Positions 14,757-22,950 of a DNA stretch of 33,653 bases are shown here, one piece after another. The stretch spans positions 1-33,653 of the forward strand of contig JAKISU010000015.1 of the NCBI GenBank assembly GCA_021648445.1. The letters run 5' to 3'. The stretch's first letter is position 1. Each line of letters starts with the position of its first letter. The position numbers and the translations under genes are program-made. The notes beneath the pieces are model-generated. The model worked only from the letters and a program-made list of their open reading frames with translations. It made no database searches and was not told the origin of the DNA. The DNA comes from Flavobacteriaceae bacterium (lineage in GTDB: Bacteria; Bacteroidota; Bacteroidia; Flavobacteriales; Flavobacteriaceae).

Positions 14757-15986
14757 ATGATAAATCGAATATTAATTCTTACTTTTTTTAGCTTCCTTTT
14801 TAGTTTTGAAAGTATAGCTCAAACTACAACTCAAATCCAAACTGATGTCGCTTTTCTTGCTGATGATAAATTAGAAGGCAGATCTACCGGAACTAAAGGC
14901 GAAAAAGCCGCTGCTGCTTATATTGCAAAACGTTTTAAAGAAATTGGCTTAGAACCAAAAGGTACTAATGAATATTTTCAAGATTTCACCTTTAAACCTA
15001 AAACACATCCTCATGCAAAAGTTGATTATACAGATTCTATTAGTGAAAATGTAATTACCGGAAGAAATGTATTGGGTTTTATCAATAACAATGCTACTAA
15101 TACTATTATTATTGGAGCTCATTTTGACCACTTAGGTTATGGTGATAATGGCTCACTTTATAGAGGAAAAGAAAAACTGATACATAATGGTGCAGACGAT
15201 AATGCCAGCGGTGTTGCTGTACTCTTAAATTTGGCAGAGAAATTAAAGAATACCAATAAAGGTAATAACTATTTAGTAATGGCTTTTTCAGGTGAAGAAA
15301 TGGGCTTATTGGGTTCTAATTACTTTGTAAAGCATCCAACAATTAGTTTAGATTCTGCAAATTACATGTTGAATATGGATATGGTAGGGCGTTTAAAAAA
15401 GGATAGTGCTTTAGCAGTTTATGGTGTAGGCACATCGCCATATTTTAAACAGGTCGTTGAAGCTTATAATAACAAATTCAAATTAATTAAAAAAGAATCT
15501 GGGGTTGGACCATCTGATCATACTTCGTTTTATTTAAATGATATCCCTGTATTGCATTTCTTTACAGGTCAACATGAAGATTATCATAGACCGGGTGATG
15601 ATTCTGATAAATTGAATTATGCCGGAATGGAAACCATTTCAACTTATATTTTTAATATCATTACTGACCTTGATGATAATGGTAAAATGCCATTTCGGAA
15701 AACAAAAAATGAAAGCGATAATACACCTCGTTTTAAAATAACATTAGGCGTTGTACCTGATTATATGTATGATGGTAAAGGAATGCGTATTGATGGTGTT
15801 ACCGAAGGAAAACCGGCTCAAAAAGCAGGCATACAAAAAGGAGATGTAGTCATTCAATTAGGAGAACACGAAATAAAAGATATGATGAGCTATATGAAAG
15901 CCTTATCTAAATTTGAAAAAGGAATAACAACTAAGGCAAAAATAGTTAGAAATAAAGAAACGATTGAGGTAGAGGTGACGTTTTAA
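14757..15986 (+). CDS. M28-family zinc peptidase with C-terminal PDZ domain
   Basis: This is a secreted aminopeptidase-like protein of 409 residues. A signal peptide (ILILTFFSFLFSFESIAQ) is followed by a peptidase M28 domain. Its di-zinc ligands are visible: His122 in GAHFDHLGYG, Asp147 in GADDNASG, Glu180/181 in FSGEEMGLLG, Asp208 in NMDMVG, and a late His in SDHTSFY. The last 85 residues form a PDZ domain (GKPAQKAGIQKGDVVIQLGE). The ATG at 14757 puts the signal peptide at the N-terminus; an upstream ATG at 14706 would run into the divergent gene. It probably trims peptides in the periplasm or outside the cell. Confidence 0.92.
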   Translation: MINRILILTFFSFLFSFESIAQTTTQIQTDVAFLADDKLEGRSTGTKGEKAAAAYIAKRFKEIGLEPKGTNEYFQDFTFKPKTHPHAKVDYTDSISENVITGRNVLGFINNNATNTIIIGAHFDHLGYGDNGSLYRGKEKLIHNGADDNASGVAVLLNLAEKLKNTNKGNNYLVMAFSGEEMGLLGSNYFVKHPTISLDSANYMLNMDMVGRLKKDSALAVYGVGTSPYFKQVVEAYNNKFKLIKKESGVGPSDHTSFYLNDIPVLHFFTGQHEDYHRPGDDSDKLNYAGMETISTYIFNIITDLDDNGKMPFRKTKNESDNTPRFKITLGVVPDYMYDGKGMRIDGVTEGKPAQKAGIQKGDVVIQLGEHEIKDMMSYMKALSKFEKGITTKAKIVRNKETIEVEVTF

Positions 15987-16028
15987 TAATTATAAAAGAG
16001 ATCACATTGAAATAAAAAGTTATAGGTT

Positions 16029-16060
16029 TCGCCCTTCGACCCCACTCGGGATGACAGCTC
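16029..16060. repeat. GC-rich repeat-like segment before dusB
   Basis: CGCCCTTCGACCCCACTCGG followed by GATGACAG is much richer in G+C than its surroundings. It resembles the CCCTTCGACTCCGCTCAGGG-type repeats common between flavobacterial genes. CCC and GGG can form a short stem. The assignment rests on recall, not on a second copy in this window. Confidence 0.45.
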
Positions 16061-16090
16061 AACCTGACAAAAGAACAATATTTTAACTTT

Positions 16091-17083
16091 TTGATAAAAA
16101 TAGGCAACATAGAATTACCTGATTTCCCATTGCTATTAGCACCAATGGAAGATGTGAGCGACCCACCTTTCAGAGCTTTGTGTAAAGAACAGGGTGCAGA
16201 TGTTGTCTATACTGAATTTATTTCTAGCGAAGGCTTGATTCGTGATGCTGCAAAAAGTACTATGAAATTGGATATTTACGAAAAAGAACGTCCGGTTGGT
16301 ATTCAAATTTTCGGAGCAAATTTAGAATCTATGTTACGCTCGGTTGAGATTGTAGAAAAATCGAATCCTGATATTATTGATATTAATTTTGGTTGCCCGG
16401 TAAAAAAAGTAGTTTCTAAAGGTGCCGGTGCCGGAATTTTAAAAAATATCCCTTTAATGGTTTCTTTAACGGAAGCTATGGTAAAACACACCAATTTACC
16501 TATCACCATTAAAACCCGATTAGGGTGGGATGCTGATTCCATACAAATAGTTGAAGTAGCTGAGCGGTTACAAGATGTGGGTTGTAAAGCAATATCTATA
16601 CATGGTAGGACACGAGTACAAATGTATAAAGGTAATGCTGATTGGACTCCAATTGCTGAAGTAAAAAATAATCAACGGATGCATATTCCTGTATTTGGAA
16701 ATGGCGATATTTCATCTCCTGAAAAGGCATTAGAAATGAGAGATAAATATGGTCTTGACGGTGCTATGATCGGTAGAGCTACCATTGGAAATCCTTGGTT
16801 CTTTAAACAAGTAAAACACTATTTCAACACAGGAACTCATCTTGCACCACCAACTATGGCAGAACGTGTTGAAGCTGCACGCAGACATTTACAAATGGCA
16901 ATAGACTGGAAAGGAGAACGTTTAGGTATTGTTGAAACCAGACGACATTATACCAACTATTTTAAAGGAATTCCGCATTTTAAAGAAACCCGAATGAAAA
17001 TGGTTACAACCGATGATGCCGAAGATGTTTTTGCTGTTTTTGATGATGTGCTAGAAAAATTTGCTGACCATCAATTTGTTTAA
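16091..17083 (+). CDS. dusB: tRNA-dihydrouridine synthase, DusB type
   Basis: This is a flavin enzyme that reduces uridines in tRNA. The TIM-barrel domain begins at the N-terminus (LLLAPMEDVSDPPFRAL). The catalytic cysteine is C102 in INFGCPVKKVVSKGAG. FMN-contact motifs are TIKTRLGWD, SIHGRTRVQMYKG and PVFGNGDISSPEKA, and GAMIGRATIGNPWFF follows. The C-terminal helical domain is complete. The start is a TTG: IKIGNIELPDFP is the conserved N-terminus, and the next in-frame ATG (Met19) would remove the first beta strand. It is closely followed by a lipoprotein gene 2 bp downstream. Confidence 0.95.
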   Translation: MIKIGNIELPDFPLLLAPMEDVSDPPFRALCKEQGADVVYTEFISSEGLIRDAAKSTMKLDIYEKERPVGIQIFGANLESMLRSVEIVEKSNPDIIDINFGCPVKKVVSKGAGAGILKNIPLMVSLTEAMVKHTNLPITIKTRLGWDADSIQIVEVAERLQDVGCKAISIHGRTRVQMYKGNADWTPIAEVKNNQRMHIPVFGNGDISSPEKALEMRDKYGLDGAMIGRATIGNPWFFKQVKHYFNTGTHLAPPTMAERVEAARRHLQMAIDWKGERLGIVETRRHYTNYFKGIPHFKETRMKMVTTDDAEDVFAVFDDVLEKFADHQFV

Positions 17084-17085
17084 AA

Positions 17086-17937
17086 ATGTTAGTGAAAAGG
17101 TTTTACCCATTCATTTTATTACTTTTTTTAAGTAGCTGTTCAAACTATGGTCAGTTAAAAGTGATTGTTGATTTGCCTCATTTTCTTAAGGAAGTTTCCG
17201 GGATACAAACCGTCAAAAATTCTGATTTGATTTGGATGTTAAACGATGGCGGTAATTCTAATAAAATTTATGGACTTTCCGATAAAGGAAAGTTAAAAAA
17301 AGAATTGGTTATTAATGCTAAAAATCATGATTGGGAAGATTTAACTACTGACGATAAAGGCAATCTCTATATTGGTAATTTTGGCAATAATCATAATGTC
17401 AGGAAAAATTTAGCAATCCTCAAAATAAATCACAAAGACTTATTAAATGAAAAAAATGTAGACATTGAACGTATTCAGTTTTATTACCCAAGCCAGCATA
17501 AATTTCCTCCAAAAAAGAAACACTTGTATTTTGATACTGAAGCATTTTTCTTTTATAATGACAGTATTTACCTTTTTACTAGAAGTCGCGTAAAAGACGA
17601 TTACGGAAAAACTTCTTTATATAAAATTCCTGCTATAACTGGTAATCATACTGCTCAATTCATATCAGAATTTACTTTTTGTAATGAATTAAAATGTTCA
17701 ATAACCTCAGCTGCTATTAGTTTTGATAAGAAAAAAGTTATTCTTTTAAGTCATGACACTGTAATCCTTTTTACAGATTTTAAAAATGACAATTTCTTTA
17801 GTGGAAAAGTAACTCTACTCCCACTTAACCATAAATCTCAAAAGGAAGGTGTTTGTTTTAAAAATAATAATACACTTTATATAACAGACGAATATTCACA
17901 TGGCACAGGTGGAAATTTATATGAATTTGGTTTTTAG
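17086..17937 (+). CDS. Lipoprotein of unknown function, possibly a beta-propeller
   Basis: The 283-residue protein has a lipoprotein signal (FILLLFLSSCS, lipobox cysteine near residue 18). The rest is beta-rich with repeated phrases such as LIWMLNDGGNSNKIYGLSDKG, NHDWEDLTTDDKGNLYIGNF and EGVCFKNNNTLYITDE, which look like propeller blades. I cannot assign it to a named family. It starts 2 bp after dusB and is probably co-transcribed. Location is likely the outer membrane or periplasm. Confidence 0.8.
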   Translation: MLVKRFYPFILLLFLSSCSNYGQLKVIVDLPHFLKEVSGIQTVKNSDLIWMLNDGGNSNKIYGLSDKGKLKKELVINAKNHDWEDLTTDDKGNLYIGNFGNNHNVRKNLAILKINHKDLLNEKNVDIERIQFYYPSQHKFPPKKKHLYFDTEAFFFYNDSIYLFTRSRVKDDYGKTSLYKIPAITGNHTAQFISEFTFCNELKCSITSAAISFDKKKVILLSHDTVILFTDFKNDNFFSGKVTLLPLNHKSQKEGVCFKNNNTLYITDEYSHGTGGNLYEFGF

Positions 17938-17961
17938 ACTTCAAATTATTAGTAATGATAA

Positions 17962-18042
17962 GACTTGTATGTGTTATACCAATTTAACCATAAAACAAGT
18001 CATATAAATTATTTATGACAAACTTTATAATTAAATTGGTAT
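17962..18042. repeat. Nested inverted repeats between convergent genes (MITE-like)
   Basis: ATACCAATTTAA (17976-17987) and TTAAATTGGTAT (18031-18042) are perfect 12-base inverted arms. GACTTGT (17962) pairs with ACAAGTC (17995-18001), and GTCATA (17999) pairs with TATGAC (18014-18019). The arms cross one another, so alternative folds are possible. The segment may act as a bidirectional terminator or be a small mobile-element remnant. Confidence 0.5.
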
Positions 18043-18050
18043 TAATTCTA

Positions 18051-21000
18051 TTAAAACCCAACTCCTAAGGCAAAAGCAAAACGCAAACCGTCATCAGAAT
18101 TAAATAATGAAAGGTTTCCTGTCATTAAATCAGCTGCATTGATGAAAATCCCGCCACCTACTGAGGTATTCCAAGTATCTGAATTAAAATCAGTATCTAA
18201 AACCAAATTATCATCAACCCAAACCCGACCATAATCAAAACCGCCATAAATTCCAATTTGTATTGGTAATATACCCGTTTTTCGTTTTCTAAAATTAAAA
18301 CGTATATCTGTATTTTGATAAAAAGACTCTTTGCCTGTAAAACGCTGATTTCTATAACCTCGTAAACCATCATGAGCACCAATAGAAGCTGCCTGATAAA
18401 ACTCAAAATCATCACCTAAATTGATATGCGCTTTTAATTTTGTGGCTAACACTAACCTACCGTTAGGTACTAATTTGTAATTAAAACCCAATTCAGGAAT
18501 GATATACGCAAAACCTTTATCAGTTTCATCTGCATTTATCTTATAACCTACTTGTAGTGAAGTCATCATCCCTAAGGTTGGAAAAGCTTTGTTATCAAGG
18601 TTCTCAAAATGGTATTTTGTGTCTATTCCAAAAAAGTTTTGACTTATTTCTTCAGTAGTATTTAAAAAATCATTGATAAACCTTCCTTCGGTCTCTTCTA
18701 CTTCAACAGATTCATAAGAAATTGCTGTTTTTAAGCTTGCTCCTGTTGACCCTCTCCAAATTAAAGAAGGTGCAATTTTTATAGTTCTTAACTTTACACG
18801 ATTGAAATCAAGGTCTAAATCATCATCAAAATTTGGAGTACTATTACCAAACCCAAAGAAATTTATAGCATAATTAGAGCTGGTTAAATCTGCATCTAAT
18901 CCTAAATTTAGATTACCAACTGCATTTGCCCATTCGCCTGTATAACCAAATTCAAAACCATTTGTAGCAAAATAATAATTTGCTACAACACTATGTTGAG
19001 ATGTAAACGGATTTCGATTAAATCCATAAGAAGTATAAATATTAGAAATTCCTATTTTGAATCCATCATCAGGATTTGAACCAATACTCGGTATTAATTG
19101 ATTTGTGCTATTTTTAAGTTTTGTGTAATCATATACATTTGTTTCATAATTATCAGTTAGGTTTTTACTTCCTTTGTCAGTAGAAAAGTTATTTTTTTTA
19201 GACTTATAATCATACATTTTAACTTTTTGCCCCTTTTCAATAGTGTATGTATCATTATTTTGTCCGCCAATAATTCTAATTTTAATCAATCTGTCTCCTT
19301 CCCCATATACTTTAAATACATCTTCATCATCTAAGCCATAGATCCAAATTTCTTTAGTTTCATTTCTATTGTATGTTTTTTGATGAAAAACAGTACCTTT
19401 TTCACCTTTTTGAATGCGATACCCAGTCACTTTTGTTAACCCATTCGGCATCCGTTCTATATCAAACCAATCGTCTTTGTCAGTACCTCTAATTACACCA
19501 AAGTTGTTGATCACATAGTAATAGTCATTTGCTATTTTTGGAAGGTTTTGAATTCTAGCCAATAATATTCTTTTTATTTCAGTGATAGTTTCATCTTGTA
19601 CTTCTTTTGGGAATGATTCAAATGCCTTATCAATAATATCTATTGTCAGGTTCTTTTGAATAAACGCAGCTTGTTTTTTCCATTGTTCCTTATCCGTCTT
19701 ATTGAGCAAGATCATATCTAATGAATAAGGACTGGAATTAAATCCTTTTACATTTCTAATAGCATCCATAAAGCCTTCCATTAATTTTAATGAAGGAATT
19801 GCTCTAGTTGCAAAATTCATCAAAGTACCATCTCCCATAATAGAAAAAGCCTGATCTCTATCTCTTGGAATGGGTTTATATACAACTTTCTTATCCTCTT
19901 TAAACTCAGCCCATCTCCATTGATCTACATGCCTGTCCCAATCGCCAATCACCATATCAAACAATCTAGCTCTAAGATACATTGTATCATCAACTACATA
20001 TTTTTCATCCTTTCGTAGTTTCTTTAATAGTTCATCTGTACTTTCAATTTTATTTGCGTAGCCAAAACTTTTGAGGTTTCCATGACCATCAGAAACATGT
20101 TCTTCGATCATATATAGTTCATCTCCAAACTCTCCATTAAAGCCTTCTAAAGCGGTTTGTTTTGGAACATAATATAATACCGGATTAGGATGATAGAGAT
20201 TTACTGCATCAGAAAGTGCACCTATAGTAAATGGTGCATAGGGATGAGAACCTGTATAAAAATCTTGCAATATTTTTTCAGTAAATGTATCATCAAACTG
20301 ACCTCCAATATATTGATCTTTAAAAGCCATTGCCTGTAGATATATAGTGGCACTTTTTCGCAAAGCACGCATTACATAAGCTTTTCCTTCTTTATTTACC
20401 AAACGAAGTGATTTAGATTGGTTTCCCCCGCCTTTTCTCAGCGGTTTTAATCCGCCAAACAAGGTATCTAAATCAACTGTAGGTGCTGACACTTTTGTTC
20501 CATAATATTTTCGATAGCGTTCACCCCAGAATTTGGTAAATGCCTTGCTTTTTGTCACTTCTTTTTGGCTATAAATAGATGCCTTTACTGAAGTAGGAAA
20601 ATCATTGTTAAATTTAGAAATTTTAGCTGCTCTATCTGAAGACAACACTGATGTTTGATAAATAATTGCCTTTGTTTTTGCTGAATAAAAACGTACCATA
20701 GAAGATCCGTCTTTAAACACGTCTAATCTTGCAAAACCTGCGTCACTGGAAGAAAATTCACCATCAACATTTCTGGTTGCAGTATTTTTTGACCCTGAAC
20801 CACTTATAACTTGTGGTAAATTATCTTTCACCAAATATTGTAAGCTATGTTCATGCCCTGAAACAAAAATTACTTTATCATTTTCTTGCGCCAAGGTAAC
20901 AACACGTTTTTTAAAAGTATTGTATTTTTGATTTTGTAGATCTGCCGGAGAAACTCCACTTGTTTTCCTCAATACATTTTTTAAAGTTCCTAAAACCGGC

Positions 21001-21734
21001 AATGGTTTCATGTGCGAACCAAAAGAATATTGCCCACCATGAGGTCCATTTGTAAACATAGGATGATGCATTGCAATCAAGGTAGTTTTACCTCTTGCTT
21101 TTTTGATTAGCCCTTTGAGTTCTTCAAAGAATTTTGCTTTGGTTCTTATTTCACAATCATCATTAATGGTTGGGTGCTTATCCCAATTGGTCAAATACCA
21201 TTCACTATCAATAACAATAAGTTCAATAGCATCACTAATATGAACCTTTTCTATCGGGCAACCATTTTCCGGTAAAAAAGTGTTTTTACCTAAGATGTCT
21301 TCTATATATTTTTCTTGACGCTTTAATCCTTTTAAGCCATTCGCATACCAATCATGATTACCCGGAATAAAAATAGTATTGCCTTTAAAATCTTTGACTG
21401 CATTGGTTTGCATATTTAACTGGTGTTCGGCAAACGCTCTGTTCTCATGTCCTTTTTTTGGTAATCCTTTTGGATAAATATTGTCTCCTAAAAAAATAGC
21501 TGTACTATTTTCTGAAGCTTTTGAAAGTTCTTGTTTAAAATATTGTAATGCAACAGAAGAAGTTCCCAATTCAGAATTGCCTGCATCACCGATTAAATAA
21601 AATGAATGTGCAATTTCTTTAGTTGGAAATTGCGTGTTGATGTTAGCATTATTAATTTGAGTATTATAAGTAGCACAAGCATTTAATAAGAAAATAAAAA
21701 GAATACCTAAAATAAGTGTATAATAATTCCTCAT
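18051..21734 (-). CDS. Metallophosphoesterase / kinase-like / Omp85-barrel fusion lipoprotein
   Basis: This is a 1227-residue envelope protein. A lipoprotein signal ends at Cys20 (LLNAC). Residues about 42-345 are a calcineurin-like metallophosphoesterase with every motif: GDAGN (D50), GDNIYP (D84), GNHDW (126-129), MHHPMF and GHEH (293-296). Residues about 420-740 hold a signature of CotH/FAM20/HipA-like kinases: a candidate lysine strand KAYVMRALRK (451-460), IGDWDRHVDQW with D600, and PIPRDRDQAF with D625/D627. A linker with one GGQNNDTY repeat follows. Residues about 870-1227 form an Omp85/BamA-like barrel with the LRGY motif at 1124-1127 and a terminal phenylalanine. The phosphoesterase and barrel are clear; the kinase-like part is inference from motifs. 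It is the last gene of the GAF/HD-PycTM operon, 16 bp after its neighbour. Confidence 0.85.
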   Translation of the reverse strand: MRNYYTLILGILFIFLLNACATYNTQINNANINTQFPTKEIAHSFYLIGDAGNSELGTSSVALQYFKQELSKASENSTAIFLGDNIYPKGLPKKGHENRAFAEHQLNMQTNAVKDFKGNTIFIPGNHDWYANGLKGLKRQEKYIEDILGKNTFLPENGCPIEKVHISDAIELIVIDSEWYLTNWDKHPTINDDCEIRTKAKFFEELKGLIKKARGKTTLIAMHHPMFTNGPHGGQYSFGSHMKPLPVLGTLKNVLRKTSGVSPADLQNQKYNTFKKRVVTLAQENDKVIFVSGHEHSLQYLVKDNLPQVISGSGSKNTATRNVDGEFSSSDAGFARLDVFKDGSSMVRFYSAKTKAIIYQTSVLSSDRAAKISKFNNDFPTSVKASIYSQKEVTKSKAFTKFWGERYRKYYGTKVSAPTVDLDTLFGGLKPLRKGGGNQSKSLRLVNKEGKAYVMRALRKSATIYLQAMAFKDQYIGGQFDDTFTEKILQDFYTGSHPYAPFTIGALSDAVNLYHPNPVLYYVPKQTALEGFNGEFGDELYMIEEHVSDGHGNLKSFGYANKIESTDELLKKLRKDEKYVVDDTMYLRARLFDMVIGDWDRHVDQWRWAEFKEDKKVVYKPIPRDRDQAFSIMGDGTLMNFATRAIPSLKLMEGFMDAIRNVKGFNSSPYSLDMILLNKTDKEQWKKQAAFIQKNLTIDIIDKAFESFPKEVQDETITEIKRILLARIQNLPKIANDYYYVINNFGVIRGTDKDDWFDIERMPNGLTKVTGYRIQKGEKGTVFHQKTYNRNETKEIWIYGLDDEDVFKVYGEGDRLIKIRIIGGQNNDTYTIEKGQKVKMYDYKSKKNNFSTDKGSKNLTDNYETNVYDYTKLKNSTNQLIPSIGSNPDDGFKIGISNIYTSYGFNRNPFTSQHSVVANYYFATNGFEFGYTGEWANAVGNLNLGLDADLTSSNYAINFFGFGNSTPNFDDDLDLDFNRVKLRTIKIAPSLIWRGSTGASLKTAISYESVEVEETEGRFINDFLNTTEEISQNFFGIDTKYHFENLDNKAFPTLGMMTSLQVGYKINADETDKGFAYIIPELGFNYKLVPNGRLVLATKLKAHINLGDDFEFYQAASIGAHDGLRGYRNQRFTGKESFYQNTDIRFNFRKRKTGILPIQIGIYGGFDYGRVWVDDNLVLDTDFNSDTWNTSVGGGIFINAADLMTGNLSLFNSDDGLRFAFALGVGF

Positions 21735-21750
21735 AGAGCGTTAATTAAGA

Positions 21751-22944
21751 TTAAACTCCTTGTGATTTAAATGCTATTGCAAAAGCAATGACAGAAACAA
21801 TGATGCCTATTAAAAAAATAGTATAAGTAATTCTTAAAATCTTATATTTTTTATGCAATACCAATCCTAAAAAATAGAGATCTTTTTTCATTGATGAATA
21901 AAGGTAATCTCTGTCTTGCATCATTTCGCCCATTGCCCATTCAAACTCATCTAATTTCATTTTATGAAAATTGCCAAAAAACAAAAGGTTTACTTTTTTC
22001 TGTTTAACATCTTCTTTAGTGAACTCACCACTAGTGACATTTGGTCTTGTTGCCAATACCGAAAGTGCCATTGACACCAAACTGAATACCACAAAAATTA
22101 TAGTTGGAATAATTAAATAATGATTTGAAGGATTGTCTAATTTTGGAATTAAATTTGACAATGCCATTGATATAATAATGGCATTTACTGAAAGTAAAAT
22201 ATTTGCTTTTGTATCTGCAATATTACTCAAAGTAATATGGTTCTTCAATGTAACCCTAAACATAGTTTCTATACCGCGTTCGGGTAAGGTAGCCTTTTGT
22301 TTTTTCAACTTAAATTCTTCGGCTTTGAACTTCTCTTTTTTAGCTTCTTTTTTTGATTTCTTTAAACTTTTATAAAGTTGGGCTAAATTTTTATCTTTTA
22401 CCGGCTGCCAATTGGTCAATGCATGATCTGTGTAAAATTGATGTTTTTTCGTTAAAAAATCAATATTTTCTTGAATCCATTCAATATCAGTAAATGTTTT
22501 TAAATTTTGTTGCCCCCACTCTTCACGTAATAATTCACTAACTTCTAGAAACCCTTTATTACCTATATGGGCATAATCAGCATCCACCAAAATTTTCTCT
22601 AGCTTATTAGTAGGTTCAATTGTTTTTGTTGTAGCCAGAATACATTTCTCTATCTTATCTATAGTAGTCTCCGCAATTTTTTCAGCTTCAAGAAAAGCTC
22701 TTGCCATTTTTGCTCCATGTTGTTCATGATCTTCATTGTTCTTCACATAACCTACATCATGCAACCAAGCTGCTATTTCTAAAATTTGTGCATCTTTAGC
22801 ACTTATTTTTTCACCTTCAATTAATTCTTTCACTCGTTTTACTACTCTACGGGTATGATTTAAATTATGGTAAATAAAGGTATTTGGTAAATTTTTGGTT
22901 AGCTGAGATACTGCATAGTCCTCAGCTTTCTGTTCTATGCTCAT
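21751..22944 (-). CDS. HD-domain phosphohydrolase fused to a PycTM (Pycsar effector) membrane domain
   Basis: Residues 1 to about 180 are an HD hydrolase domain with metal ligands H30, H62-D63 (WLHDVGY) and D121 (VDADYAH). A lysine-rich coiled linker (about 183-220) leads to the PycTM module of about 170 residues. That module has the diagnostic SNIADTKANILLSVNAIIISM, two further membrane segments (276-297 and 371-392), and an amphipathic part between. In Pycsar defence, PycTM proteins bind cCMP or cUMP and disrupt the membrane. The HD domain may degrade such nucleotides or another phosphoester. No pyrimidine cyclase is in the window, so activation by another signal is possible. It lies 6 bp after the GAF gene. 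Confidence 0.88.
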   Translation of the reverse strand: MSIEQKAEDYAVSQLTKNLPNTFIYHNLNHTRRVVKRVKELIEGEKISAKDAQILEIAAWLHDVGYVKNNEDHEQHGAKMARAFLEAEKIAETTIDKIEKCILATTKTIEPTNKLEKILVDADYAHIGNKGFLEVSELLREEWGQQNLKTFTDIEWIQENIDFLTKKHQFYTDHALTNWQPVKDKNLAQLYKSLKKSKKEAKKEKFKAEEFKLKKQKATLPERGIETMFRVTLKNHITLSNIADTKANILLSVNAIIISMALSNLIPKLDNPSNHYLIIPTIIFVVFSLVSMALSVLATRPNVTSGEFTKEDVKQKKVNLLFFGNFHKMKLDEFEWAMGEMMQDRDYLYSSMKKDLYFLGLVLHKKYKILRITYTIFLIGIIVSVIAFAIAFKSQGV

Positions 22945-22950
22945 AAATAA

